A stretch of 42,419 nt of DNA from Taishania sp. (GTDB taxonomy: Bacteria > Bacteroidota > Bacteroidia > Flavobacteriales_D > Crocinitomicaceae), in contig JASLGM010000030.1 of NCBI GenBank assembly GCA_030150045.1, positions 1 through 42,419 of the forward strand, read 5' to 3'. Below, one piece after another: positions 24,650-32,696 of the stretch. The first letter of the stretch is position 1. Each line of letters begins with the position of its first letter. A program made the position numbers and the translations under genes. Under the pieces are notes generated by a model. The model was not told the origin of the DNA. It saw only the letters and a program-made list of their open reading frames with translations, and made no database searches.

Positions 24650-24833
24650 TTCCTGCCCGAACGGAGGTGAATAGCTGACGGATGTTGGCAAGCTGGACGC
24701 CTTGGCAGGTAAGAGCGACCAAAGGAAGCTACTTGCCAGTCGATAGAAGACCGCTTGAAAACAACGGCACTAGCAACCGTAGGACGAAAGTAGCGCTTCC
24801 GAAGGACGCTACGCAGGCAGCCAAAAACGAAAA
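24650..24833 (+). repeat. Dispersed element A, copy 6 (opposite orientation)
   Basis: Plus-strand core GCGACCAAAGGAAGC (24715-24729) is flanked by arms GGCAGGTA and TACTTGCC that pair with one wobble, while differing fully in sequence from the arms of copies 1, 2 and 4. It ends GGCAGCCAAAAA. With copy 4 it fills the 512-nt space 24398-24909 between the carboxylase gene and aspS; no gene is seen there. Confidence 0.65.
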
Positions 24834-24880
24834 AAAGGATTTATGGCCGTATTTACGTTTCATAAGTGCGGGTCTTTCAT

Positions 24881-24888
24881 TACTTTTG
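24881..24888 (+). promoter_or_regulatory. Candidate -7 element for aspS
   Basis: TACTTTTG matches TAnnTTTG, 21 nt before the aspS ATG. Confidence 0.5.
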
Positions 24889-24909
24889 CATCAAATCGAT
24901 TTTTAGAAC

Positions 24910-26658
24910 ATGTATAGAACGCAGAGCTGTGGCGAATTACGCCTAGAGAATGTTGGTCAAACAGTGACTTTGGCTGGATGGGTACAAAAATCTCGTGACC
25001 TCGGAGGAATGACTTTTGTTGATTTACGTGATCGTTATGGCATTACGCAGTTGGCATTTAATGAGGTGGATAACGCAGAGTTGACAGCGCAAGCACGTAA
25101 GTTAGGACGTGAATTTGTGATTCAAATTGAAGGTGAAGTTATCGAGCGTACATCAAAAAATAAGAACATTCCTACAGGAGAAATCGAAATAAAAGTTCAA
25201 ACATTAACGGTGCTTAACGCAGCAAAAACACCTCCTTTCACGATTGAAGATGATACGGATGGAGGAGATGAATTGCGTATGCAATACCGTTATTTAGATA
25301 TCCGACGCAACCCTGTGTTGCAAAAATTACAACTGCGTAACCGTGTGGCGTTGGAAACAAGAAATTACTTGGATAGAAATGATTTTATGGATGTGGAAAC
25401 ACCCATGTTAATCAAATCTACACCTGAAGGTGCGCGTGACTTCGTAGTGCCATCGCGCATGAATGAAGGACAATTTTATGCCTTGCCTCAATCGCCACAA
25501 ACCTTTAAACAATTGTTGATGGTTTCTGGAATTGACCGTTATTACCAAATCACTAAATGTTTCCGTGATGAGGATTTACGTGCCGACCGTCAACCTGAGT
25601 TTACTCAAATTGACTGCGAAATGTCGTTTGTAGATCAAGAAGATATCTTGAACATGTTTGAAGGATTGGTGAAACACTTATTCAAAACGGTTCGTGGTTA
25701 TGAGTTCAATTACGAATTCCCACGTATGACTTACGACCGAGCAATGGAATTGTACGGCTCTGACAAACCAGATATTCGTTTTGGAATGGAGTTCGTTGAT
25801 ATTTCCGCTGTTGCAAAAGGAAAAGGATTCCCGGTTTTTGACAATGCAGAAACGGTGTTGACCATCAACGCAAAAGATTGTTCAGAATACACACGTAAAC
25901 AATTAGACGCCTTAACAGATTGGGTAAAACGCCCACAAATTGGAGCAACAGGATTGATTTATGCGAAATTCAATAACGACGGAACCATTAAATCATCGGT
26001 AGATAAATTCTTCTCGGAGGATGATTTGAAACAATGGGGAGAATTGGCAGGCGCAGAAAAAGGCGATTTGCTTTTGGTGTTGTGTGGAAATACAGACAAA
26101 GTACGCAAGCAAATGAATGAATTGCGTTTACACATGGGGAATGAATTGGGATTAAGAAATCCAAATGAATTTAAGCCGTTGTGGGTTGTTGACTTCCCTT
26201 TATTGGAGTGGGATGAAAATGCGAATCGTTTCTTCGCTATGCACCATCCGTTTACTTCTCCTAAGAAAGAAGATATGCACTTGGTAGCTACTGACCCAGG
26301 TAAAATTCGTGCAAACGCATACGATTTGGCGATGAACGGTGTGGAATTAGGTGGAGGTTCTATCCGTATTCACGACCGTAATTTACAATCGGATATGTTC
26401 GAACTATTGGGATTCACAAAAGAAGAAGCGCAGAACCAATTCGGATTCTTGATGAATGCCTTTGAATTTGGAGCGCCACCACACGGAGGACTAGCTTTTG
26501 GTTTGGATCGCTTGGTAGCAACAATGGGTGGTTCAGACTCTATTCGTGATTACATCGCGTTCCCGAAAAACAATTCCGGACGTGACGTGATGATTGATGC
26601 ACCGTCTCCGTTAGCTGCTGAACAATTGAAAGAATTGAATTTAGAAGTAAAAGGATAA
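24910..26658 (+). CDS. aspS: Aspartate--tRNA ligase
   Basis: Charges tRNA-Asp. The 582-residue protein is the bacterial type: N-terminal OB-fold anticodon domain (about 15-105), class II motif 2 in FRDEDLRADRQPEFTQID, a bacterial GAD insertion domain near 300-410, and motif 3 in GGLAFGLDRLVATM. Length fits the family. Single gene with its own promoter element and a strong terminator. Whether it also charges tRNA-Asn cannot be told here. Confidence 0.97.
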   Translation: MYRTQSCGELRLENVGQTVTLAGWVQKSRDLGGMTFVDLRDRYGITQLAFNEVDNAELTAQARKLGREFVIQIEGEVIERTSKNKNIPTGEIEIKVQTLTVLNAAKTPPFTIEDDTDGGDELRMQYRYLDIRRNPVLQKLQLRNRVALETRNYLDRNDFMDVETPMLIKSTPEGARDFVVPSRMNEGQFYALPQSPQTFKQLLMVSGIDRYYQITKCFRDEDLRADRQPEFTQIDCEMSFVDQEDILNMFEGLVKHLFKTVRGYEFNYEFPRMTYDRAMELYGSDKPDIRFGMEFVDISAVAKGKGFPVFDNAETVLTINAKDCSEYTRKQLDALTDWVKRPQIGATGLIYAKFNNDGTIKSSVDKFFSEDDLKQWGELAGAEKGDLLLVLCGNTDKVRKQMNELRLHMGNELGLRNPNEFKPLWVVDFPLLEWDENANRFFAMHHPFTSPKKEDMHLVATDPGKIRANAYDLAMNGVELGGGSIRIHDRNLQSDMFELLGFTKEEAQNQFGFLMNAFEFGAPPHGGLAFGLDRLVATMGGSDSIRDYIAFPKNNSGRDVMIDAPSPLAAEQLKELNLEVKG

Positions 26659-26691
26659 CATTAGCACCTATATAGGTACTGTTTCATAAGT

Positions 26692-26727
26692 AATCCCTCC
26701 CCATTTATTTGTGGAGGGATTTTTTTA
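26692..26727. terminator. Terminator between aspS and the membrane-protein gene
   Basis: Stem AATCCCTCC / GGAGGGATT with a T-run reading rightward for aspS. It touches the stop codon of the convergent gene at 26725. Confidence 0.85.
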
Positions 26728-27114
26728 TCTATAAATCGTCATTGCCAGTAAAAAGGAGTTCATCAAAAGAAAAACAAGGTCTTTTCGTTGAATGGGAGCA
26801 AAGTACAAGCCGAAATTCACAAATGTTAAAGCGTACAATACATACTTTATCCAATCATTTCCCGGAAGAACAACCGCTATATATGAGAATACAAGCGAAA
26901 TTTGGACTAACCCCAATACGATATACGAAATTGCTGTAGTTGGTTTCTCAACGTTATTTTTTGCTTTTAAAATGGGAGAAAATAATAGGTAGGCGCCAAA
27001 TCCTAAAGCAAGGATTAGATAAATGAATTTGAAAAAAACGCCTTGCAGAACTAGAAAATAGATTAGAATCAGAATCGAAAAAAGAAGATTCTGTACATAG
27101 TTGGTCTTACTCAT
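26725..27114 (-). CDS. Small integral membrane protein of unknown function
   Basis: I do not recognise this 129-residue protein. It is very hydrophobic with four likely transmembrane segments (about residues 10-30, 33-50, 63-85 and 90-125, the last perhaps a pair) and few charged residues apart from the KAKNNVEK and PIQRKD loops. It ends against the aspS terminator and runs convergent to aspS. Reading frame, hydrophobic pattern and clean boundaries support a real gene. An overlapping plus-strand frame has no such features. Confidence 0.65.
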   Translation of the reverse strand: MSKTNYVQNLLFSILILIYFLVLQGVFFKFIYLILALGFGAYLLFSPILKAKNNVEKPTTAISYIVLGLVQISLVFSYIAVVLPGNDWIKYVLYALTFVNFGLYFAPIQRKDLVFLLMNSFLLAMTIYR

Positions 27115-27221
27115 AGTGTAGTGTTTTCATTGAATTAGTAGTCGTAACAGAGTGCCCTTTTGACTAATTAGTTAATTTATGGTATTTTGTTGACAATTCC
27201 AAATTAAACACATTCTCTTCA

Positions 27222-27330
27222 GGGCGTTACCCAAGCGTTTTCTCACTCTGTTCCCAAGCTCTTGGGTCGGGCTATTCGCTTTCTCTTTTTTCACTTTGTT
27301 CAAAAAGGATGCCGCTGCTATCCCTAACGC
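27222..27330 (-). repeat. Dispersed structured element B, copy 3
   Basis: Minus strand begins GCGTTAGGGATAGCAGCGGCATCC and ends GGTAACGCCC. Closing stem GCGTT/AACGC, hairpin CTTTTT/AAAAAG, conserved AGCGAATAGCCCGACC, and second hairpin ACCCAAG/CTTGGGT (an internal CCCAAG-ag-CTTGGG alternative also exists). No element A partner is seen here. It lies about 600 nt upstream of the sterol operon and has the same orientation as copy 4 downstream of it. Confidence 0.75.
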
Positions 27331-27910
27331 AAAATCTATTTTCTGCTGTTCATTTTTTCTTCGGAAATTTTCTATACGCTTTGGAAAGAAAAAACGCTTG
27401 TTTTATACCTTATTATATAAGGTGCATTTTCACCATATTATTAAAGAGCTTAACCTACTAATAACGGAGCAAAATCACGCTTATTGCATGACTAAGGCGA
27501 AAGATTGTTTTTTAACAGTTTGTTTTTGAGTGAAATGGTTGAATTTTCCTATTTCCGTGGACAAAAAACCTTCGATTTTCACCTTTTTTCGGATAGTTTT
27601 TAACCGCAATTTTTAGGCCAACTTTACCTTATTGTGCAAAATGAAAAATATTTTTCTAAACACTTGGAAAAGTGTTAAAATTTTGTTATATACTCAGGCT
27701 CAATGCTTTACGTGATTATCTGCATTTGAAGGTATTTTTTTATCGAAATGTTAAAAAATGAGGTAATTTTGTGATAATAAATTAAATTTTAACAAAGTGT
27801 AGTACGTTGATTATCATATTGTTATGGTTGATTTGTTGATGTTTAAGAATTTAGGGTGAAAAAAAAACCCTCCATTTCGAAAAGTTAAAAATTAGGATAG
27901 GTGCAGAAAG
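27331..27910. other. Long non-coding leader region of the sterol operon
   Basis: About 580 AT-rich nt with no convincing gene. A 77-residue frame (27296-27529) overlaps element B and looks random. It holds a perfect inverted repeat AACACTT-4 nt-AAGTGTT (27659-27676) and a TAATTTTG promoter-like element (27764-27771). These are candidates for regulation of the operon but untested. Confidence 0.45.
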
Positions 27911-27916
27911 TATGTA

Positions 27917-27924
27917 TATGTTTG
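27917..27924 (+). promoter_or_regulatory. Candidate -7 element for the sterol operon
   Basis: TATGTTTG matches TAnnTTTG, 23 nt before the ATG at 27948, giving an expected leader of about 15-20 nt. The -33 region is weak (TTAG at about the right distance). Confidence 0.5.
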
Positions 27925-27947
27925 TGCCCTACCAAAACCGAAATTAA

Positions 27948-29051
27948 ATGCTCAAAAGAATAACATACTATTCTTTTCATGTATCAGAGTTGGTCTACCT
28001 CTTACAAATGAAAAAAGAATTTAAGCCTTTTAAGCCTTCCGCCACCCGACTGAAGGATTTGTCACATAATCTGGACGATTTAAGTTACAGTTATGAGGCC
28101 TTAAAAAAGGTTTCTCGATCATTTGCGGTTGTCATCCAACAATTGCCAAGTGAATTGCAGAATCCTGTTTGCTTGTTCTATCTCATTCTACGTGGTTTAG
28201 ATACCATTGAAGACGACATGAATATTCAAACTTCTGACAAAAGAGACATGCTTCTAAGCTTCGCGGATCGCATAAATGGTGAACCGTTCACGCTTGAAAA
28301 CGTCGGAGATACAGAAGATTATCGCGATCTCATGCTGCATTTCGATAAAGTTATTCGTGAATACCAAAAATTAGATGATGCTTACAAACTAGTGATTACA
28401 GATATCACGCGTGAAATGGCATCGGGAATGAATACCTATGCACATAAAAAAGTGCTCACCTACCCTGATTGGGACGATTACTGCTACTACGTTGCAGGAT
28501 TAGTTGGAATTGGGTTAAGTAAATTATTCCTAGCCTCAAAACTAGAAACAAGTTCACAATTAGAAAACAAGAACTTAAGTAATGAAATGGGCTTGTTTCT
28601 TCAGAAAACAAACATCATTCGGGATTTTGCCGAAGACCTAGAGCAAGGACGCTTGTTCTGGCCACAAGCCGCTTGGGAAAATAAAGTAAAGGAGGTTAAT
28701 GATTTACAGATTCATCCTGAAAAAGGATTACAAGCGCTAAACGAAGTGGTATTAAATGCGCTAGAACACATCCCTGCTTGTTTGGCGTTCTTAGCCAGTC
28801 TGCAAAATAAGAAAATCTTTCGCTTCTGTGCCATTCCGCAACTTATGGCCGTTGCTACTCTTAAGGAATTGTATAATAATCCTGCCGTTTTGCATTCCAA
28901 TGTGAAAATTAGAAAAGGCAAGACAGCCAAGTACTTTATGTCGAATTCCAATTTTGAAAGTACCAAAAAAGAATTTGTCGCCATACTGAAAAGCTTAGCA
29001 CTTAAAGATCAAACGGGGAAGGCGAAGGCCATACTCACCCAAATTCAGTAG
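27948..29051 (+). CDS. Squalene synthase (farnesyl-diphosphate farnesyltransferase)
   Basis: Condenses two farnesyl diphosphates through presqualene diphosphate to squalene, with NADPH. The 367-residue protein closely resembles eukaryotic squalene synthase: first Asp-rich motif LRGLDTIEDD (81-90), YCYYVAGLVGIGLS (178-191), second Asp-rich motif LQKTNIIRDFAED (218-230) and FCAIPQLMAVATL (293-305). The latter two are typical of true squalene synthase rather than phytoene synthase or HpnC/HpnD. The start at 27948 is kept instead of the ATG at 28008 because residues 10-20 (FHVSELVYLLQ) match the conserved N-terminal helix. The C-terminal membrane anchor of eukaryotic enzymes is absent. First gene of a nine-gene operon; the monooxygenase gene follows after 2 nt. 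Confidence 0.95.
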   Translation: MLKRITYYSFHVSELVYLLQMKKEFKPFKPSATRLKDLSHNLDDLSYSYEALKKVSRSFAVVIQQLPSELQNPVCLFYLILRGLDTIEDDMNIQTSDKRDMLLSFADRINGEPFTLENVGDTEDYRDLMLHFDKVIREYQKLDDAYKLVITDITREMASGMNTYAHKKVLTYPDWDDYCYYVAGLVGIGLSKLFLASKLETSSQLENKNLSNEMGLFLQKTNIIRDFAEDLEQGRLFWPQAAWENKVKEVNDLQIHPEKGLQALNEVVLNALEHIPACLAFLASLQNKKIFRFCAIPQLMAVATLKELYNNPAVLHSNVKIRKGKTAKYFMSNSNFESTKKEFVAILKSLALKDQTGKAKAILTQIQ

Positions 29052-29053
29052 CC

Positions 29054-30364
29054 ATGGGAACATATGATATCATCGTGATTGGGGCAGGAGTAGCAGGAGG
29101 AATCTTTGCAGCTTCTCAACCAAAAGGGACTCGCGTGCTCGTAATCGAACGTGATTTGACGGAACCCGATCGGATAATCGGGGAGTTAATGCAGCCTGGT
29201 GGCGTACTTGCATTAAAGGAATTAGGCCTAGCAGATTTGCTAGAAGGAATAGATGCTCAAGAGGTAAATGGATACAACCTTATTATGGGAGAAGAACGTT
29301 TCACTATTGAATACGAAGATGTGCAGTGTGGCATTAAAGGATTTGGGTTGCGAAACGGAAAGTTATTGACCAACATACGTGAGGAATTAAAGAAAAGAGA
29401 AAACGTTACACTTGTACAAGGTAATGTTACTGGACTCATAGAGCAAAACGAAACCGTTGTTGGGGTAGCTTATACTTTGGAAGATGGAACACCTACTGAA
29501 CAATATGCAAAGCTAACCATCGTTTCTGATGGACCTATGTCTTTGTTTCGAGAAAAGCTGAGTAAAGTGAATAAGAAGGTGAGTTCTTACTTTATGGGAA
29601 CTATCCTTAAAGATTTGGATTTAGAATTTCCTTCTTATGGACACATGATTGTTACTGGTAACGCACCTGTTCTCGTGTATCCCACACACACCAATGCTTA
29701 CCGTATTTTAATCGATTGTCCAGGTGGCAAAGCACCAAAAATGGGCAAGCAATCTATGGAGGAGATGAAAAGTAAAGTAGCAGCTATTTTACCAAAAGAA
29801 ATGCTAACGGCTTTTTATAAAGCAATGGAAGAAGACCAAGTAAAAGTGATGCCTAATCACGCTATGAAAGGTCAAGCATTTCGGAAAAAAGGAGCCGTTC
29901 TTTTAGGAGATTCTTTAAATATGAGGCATCCGCTTACAGGTGGGGGGATGACAGCTACCTTTACCGACATCATTTGTTTGAATAAAGAATTGGTTCAACT
30001 CGATTTTAAAGACGATCAAAAACTAGAAGACGCTATCTTTGCTTATTATAAAAACAGAGGAGAAGGTGTGCAGAACATTAATATTTTGGCCAATGCTTTA
30101 TATGAGGTCTTTAGAGATGAAGAATTGAAATCAGCTTGTTTTGAATACCTAAAGAAAGGAGGAGAACAAGCCTCAGGGCCACTTTCTATTCTTTCAGGTA
30201 TGAATAAAAACAAACAATTTCTTTTAAAGCATTTCTTTAACGTAGCTTTGCAACATCCTATTCAATTTATCACCAATCCAGCGAAGCAAATTCGCTTATA
30301 TAAAAACGCAACAAGGGTCATTCGTTCCGTTCAAAAAGACGAAGAGATTCCGGCAATGATATAA
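29054..30364 (+). CDS. Squalene monooxygenase (squalene epoxidase)
   Basis: FAD enzyme that converts squalene to (3S)-2,3-oxidosqualene with O2, the committed, oxygen-requiring step of sterol synthesis. The 436-residue protein has GAGVAG (10-15), IERDLTEPDRIIGELMQPGG (31-50), the DG motif VSDGPMSLFR (157-166), and GDSLNMRHPLTGGGMT (285-300), the signature of eukaryotic squalene epoxidases. ILANALYEVF and ACFEYLKKGGE further down also match. It lacks the N-terminal membrane/regulatory segment of animal enzymes and starts directly with the Rossmann strand. The redox partner is not in the window. The stop overlaps the next ATG by one base (TAATG), implying coupled translation. Confidence 0.95.
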   Translation: MGTYDIIVIGAGVAGGIFAASQPKGTRVLVIERDLTEPDRIIGELMQPGGVLALKELGLADLLEGIDAQEVNGYNLIMGEERFTIEYEDVQCGIKGFGLRNGKLLTNIREELKKRENVTLVQGNVTGLIEQNETVVGVAYTLEDGTPTEQYAKLTIVSDGPMSLFREKLSKVNKKVSSYFMGTILKDLDLEFPSYGHMIVTGNAPVLVYPTHTNAYRILIDCPGGKAPKMGKQSMEEMKSKVAAILPKEMLTAFYKAMEEDQVKVMPNHAMKGQAFRKKGAVLLGDSLNMRHPLTGGGMTATFTDIICLNKELVQLDFKDDQKLEDAIFAYYKNRGEGVQNINILANALYEVFRDEELKSACFEYLKKGGEQASGPLSILSGMNKNKQFLLKHFFNVALQHPIQFITNPAKQIRLYKNATRVIRSVQKDEEIPAMI

Positions 30365-31383
30365 TGGAAAATATAGAACACGAAACGCTAGAAGCGGCAG
30401 ATTTAAGAAAACAGAATCACCTCGATTTGGCCTTCGCCTCGCAAAGTGCCTTGGTCGATAATCGTTTTTATTACGAACCTATGTTAGCTGGACATCCACA
30501 AAATGCGGATTTGTCTATCACTTTTGGAAACAAAGTGATGCAGCATCCCATATGGATTTCGAGCATGACAGGTGGAACGTCTGCGGCAGGTCCAATCAAT
30601 AAAATGTTAGCTAAGACCGCAAAAAAATATGGGTTTGGAATGGGCTTAGGCTCTTGTCGCATTATTCTTGAAGACAATACATATTTTGATGATTTCAACC
30701 TTCGACCTATTTTAGGAGATGAATGTCCTTTATATGCGAATGTAGGAATTGCTCAAATTGAACGTTTAATCGATAATGGACAAGCATCCAAATTAAAAGA
30801 CTTAGTTTCAAAACTAGACGCAGATGGGTTGATTGTACATGTCAATCCTTTGCAAGAGTGGTTACAACCTGAAGGTGATCTTATCCAGCGTTCACCGATA
30901 GTGACCATTCAGCAATTGTTAAATGAGGTGCAAACAAACATTATTGTCAAAGAGGTTGGACAAGGCTTTGGACCGGAAAGTATGCTAGAGTTGTTAAAAA
31001 TGCCGATTTTAGCAGTCGATTTTGCAGCAAACGGCGGGACAAATTTCTCTAAACTGGAATTGTTGAGAAACGAACCACTTAAAGAAGCATACGAAGATGT
31101 GGTTGCTTTAGGGCATAGCGCAGAAGAAATGGTCGGTTTTTTAAACCATGCAGTAGCACTTTTAGGTGATGAACGTAAGTGTGATAACGTCATTATCAGC
31201 GGTGGAATTAAAAACTTTTTAGATGGTTATTACCTCATCTCTAAAGCAAATGTACCAGCAATCTATGGTCAAGCAGCACCTTTCTTGAAGTACGCAAACG
31301 AATCTCAAGATGCTTTAGATAACTTTGCAGAACTGCAGATTAAAGGATTACAAATGAGTCAAAAATTTTTAAAAATAAAATAA
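30364..31383 (+). CDS. fni: Isopentenyl-diphosphate delta-isomerase, type 2 (FMN-dependent)
   Basis: Interconverts IPP and DMAPP using reduced FMN. The 339-residue TIM-barrel protein has the family motifs ISSMTGG (65-71), HVNPLQEWLQPEGD (159-172) containing the catalytic glutamine, IVKEVGQGF (194-202), and VDFAANGGTNFSK (218-230) for FMN phosphate. Type 2 isomerases are the usual partner of bacterial mevalonate pathways. It supplies the DMAPP primer for the polyprenyl synthase five genes later. One-base overlaps on both sides tie it tightly into the operon. Confidence 0.95.
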   Translation: MENIEHETLEAADLRKQNHLDLAFASQSALVDNRFYYEPMLAGHPQNADLSITFGNKVMQHPIWISSMTGGTSAAGPINKMLAKTAKKYGFGMGLGSCRIILEDNTYFDDFNLRPILGDECPLYANVGIAQIERLIDNGQASKLKDLVSKLDADGLIVHVNPLQEWLQPEGDLIQRSPIVTIQQLLNEVQTNIIVKEVGQGFGPESMLELLKMPILAVDFAANGGTNFSKLELLRNEPLKEAYEDVVALGHSAEEMVGFLNHAVALLGDERKCDNVIISGGIKNFLDGYYLISKANVPAIYGQAAPFLKYANESQDALDNFAELQIKGLQMSQKFLKIK

Positions 31384-32696
31384 TGGAAGTATTTATAGAA
31401 GGATTCTCAAAAAAGAATAAGCAAGAAAAATTACAAGCGATTGCAAATTTTTTCAAATCTCCTGAAAAGACATTAGACGTTTTTAAAAGTTTTGATCATC
31501 CTATTGACGCAGTACAAGAAGTTATCAATGAGTTTAGTGAAAACACCATTTCTAACTTTCATTTACCTTATAGTATCGCACCCAACTTCTTAATCAACGG
31601 AAAAACTTTTGCTGTACCTATGGTGATTGAAGAAAGCTCTGTGGTAGCTGCGGCATCAAAAAGTGCTAAGTTTTGGTATAACCTTGGTGGTTTTCACACA
31701 GAGATTGTTGGAACTGAAAAAGTAGGTCAAGTTCACTTTTTGTGGCATGACGATATTCAAAAACTAAAAAACCGCTTCAACGAGTTAAAAGCATTGCTTG
31801 TTGAAGGAACAGAAGATATTACCGTAAACATGCGAAATCGCGGTGGAGGAATCATAGACATTGTATTAAAAGACCTCTCGGATAAAGAACCGGGTCTAAT
31901 GCAATTGTTTGTCACCTTCGAAACCATTGATTCCATGGGCGCGAACTTTGTGAATTCTTGTTTAGAACGATTTGCAGAGATTTTTAGAAATTGGCACCAA
32001 GATCAAACTGAGTTTAAGAAAGATGGACTTGAAATCATCATGTCTATTCTTTCCAACCTAACACCTAATTGTGTTGTAAAATGTTGGGTAGAAACAGAGG
32101 TGAAAAATCTAGATGGTATTGTTGCTGGTATTTCGGGTGAAGAATTCGCTAAGAAATTTCATACTGCTGTTCGCATTGCACAGGTAGACCCTTATCGTGC
32201 AACCACCCACAATAAAGGAATTTATAACGGAGTGGATGCAGTTGTTCTTGCTACAGGTAACGACTTTAGAGCGGTGGAAGCTTGTGGACACGCTTACGCT
32301 AGTAAAGACGGTTCTTATACATCGTTGACAAGTTGTACCATCAAAGACGGGATGTTCCGATTTGAATTGGTATTACCTTTAGCAATGGGGGTTGTTGGTG
32401 GATTAACCAATTTACATCCATTGGTGAAATTGTCACATGAAATCTTGAATTTTCCCAATGCGAAGGAATTAATGGGAATCGCAGCAGCTGCTGGATTGGC
32501 GAATAATTTTGGTGCAGTAAAGTCTTTGACAACAACGGGGATTCAACAAGGGCATATGAAAATGCACTTGTTCAATATCATGAATCAATTGGAGGTAAGA
32601 AAAGAAAACAGAGATCAAGTAGTTTCTTATTTCAAGGATAAGAACGTTTCCGTTTCAGCGGTACGTACGTATGTTGAATCTTTTCAATTGGTATAA
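31383..32696 (+). CDS. mvaA: Hydroxymethylglutaryl-CoA reductase, class II
   Basis: Reduces HMG-CoA to mevalonate with two NAD(P)H (reversible in this class). The 437-residue soluble protein has the class II layout without membrane anchor. Catalytic residues by motif: Glu83 (MVIEESSVVAA), Lys278 (HNKGIYNG), Asp294 (ATGNDFRAVEACG) and His391 (QQGHMKMH). HMG-CoA synthase and thiolase, which would feed it, are not in the window. The next gene begins at the base after the stop codon. Confidence 0.95.
   Translation: MEVFIEGFSKKNKQEKLQAIANFFKSPEKTLDVFKSFDHPIDAVQEVINEFSENTISNFHLPYSIAPNFLINGKTFAVPMVIEESSVVAAASKSAKFWYNLGGFHTEIVGTEKVGQVHFLWHDDIQKLKNRFNELKALLVEGTEDITVNMRNRGGGIIDIVLKDLSDKEPGLMQLFVTFETIDSMGANFVNSCLERFAEIFRNWHQDQTEFKKDGLEIIMSILSNLTPNCVVKCWVETEVKNLDGIVAGISGEEFAKKFHTAVRIAQVDPYRATTHNKGIYNGVDAVVLATGNDFRAVEACGHAYASKDGSYTSLTSCTIKDGMFRFELVLPLAMGVVGGLTNLHPLVKLSHEILNFPNAKELMGIAAAAGLANNFGAVKSLTTTGIQQGHMKMHLFNIMNQLEVRKENRDQVVSYFKDKNVSVSAVRTYVESFQLV

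Noticed and set aside
26709..26939. 76-residue plus-strand frame
   Set aside because: It begins inside a terminator and is antisense to the better-supported membrane protein gene.
27296..27529. 77-residue frame upstream of the sterol operon
   Set aside because: Overlaps element B copy 3, has no upstream signals and no resemblance to a known family.
27948..29051. Phytoene synthase
   Set aside because: Squalene-synthase-specific stretches (LQKTNIIRD, FCAIPQLM) and the downstream monooxygenase and cyclase favour squalene synthase.
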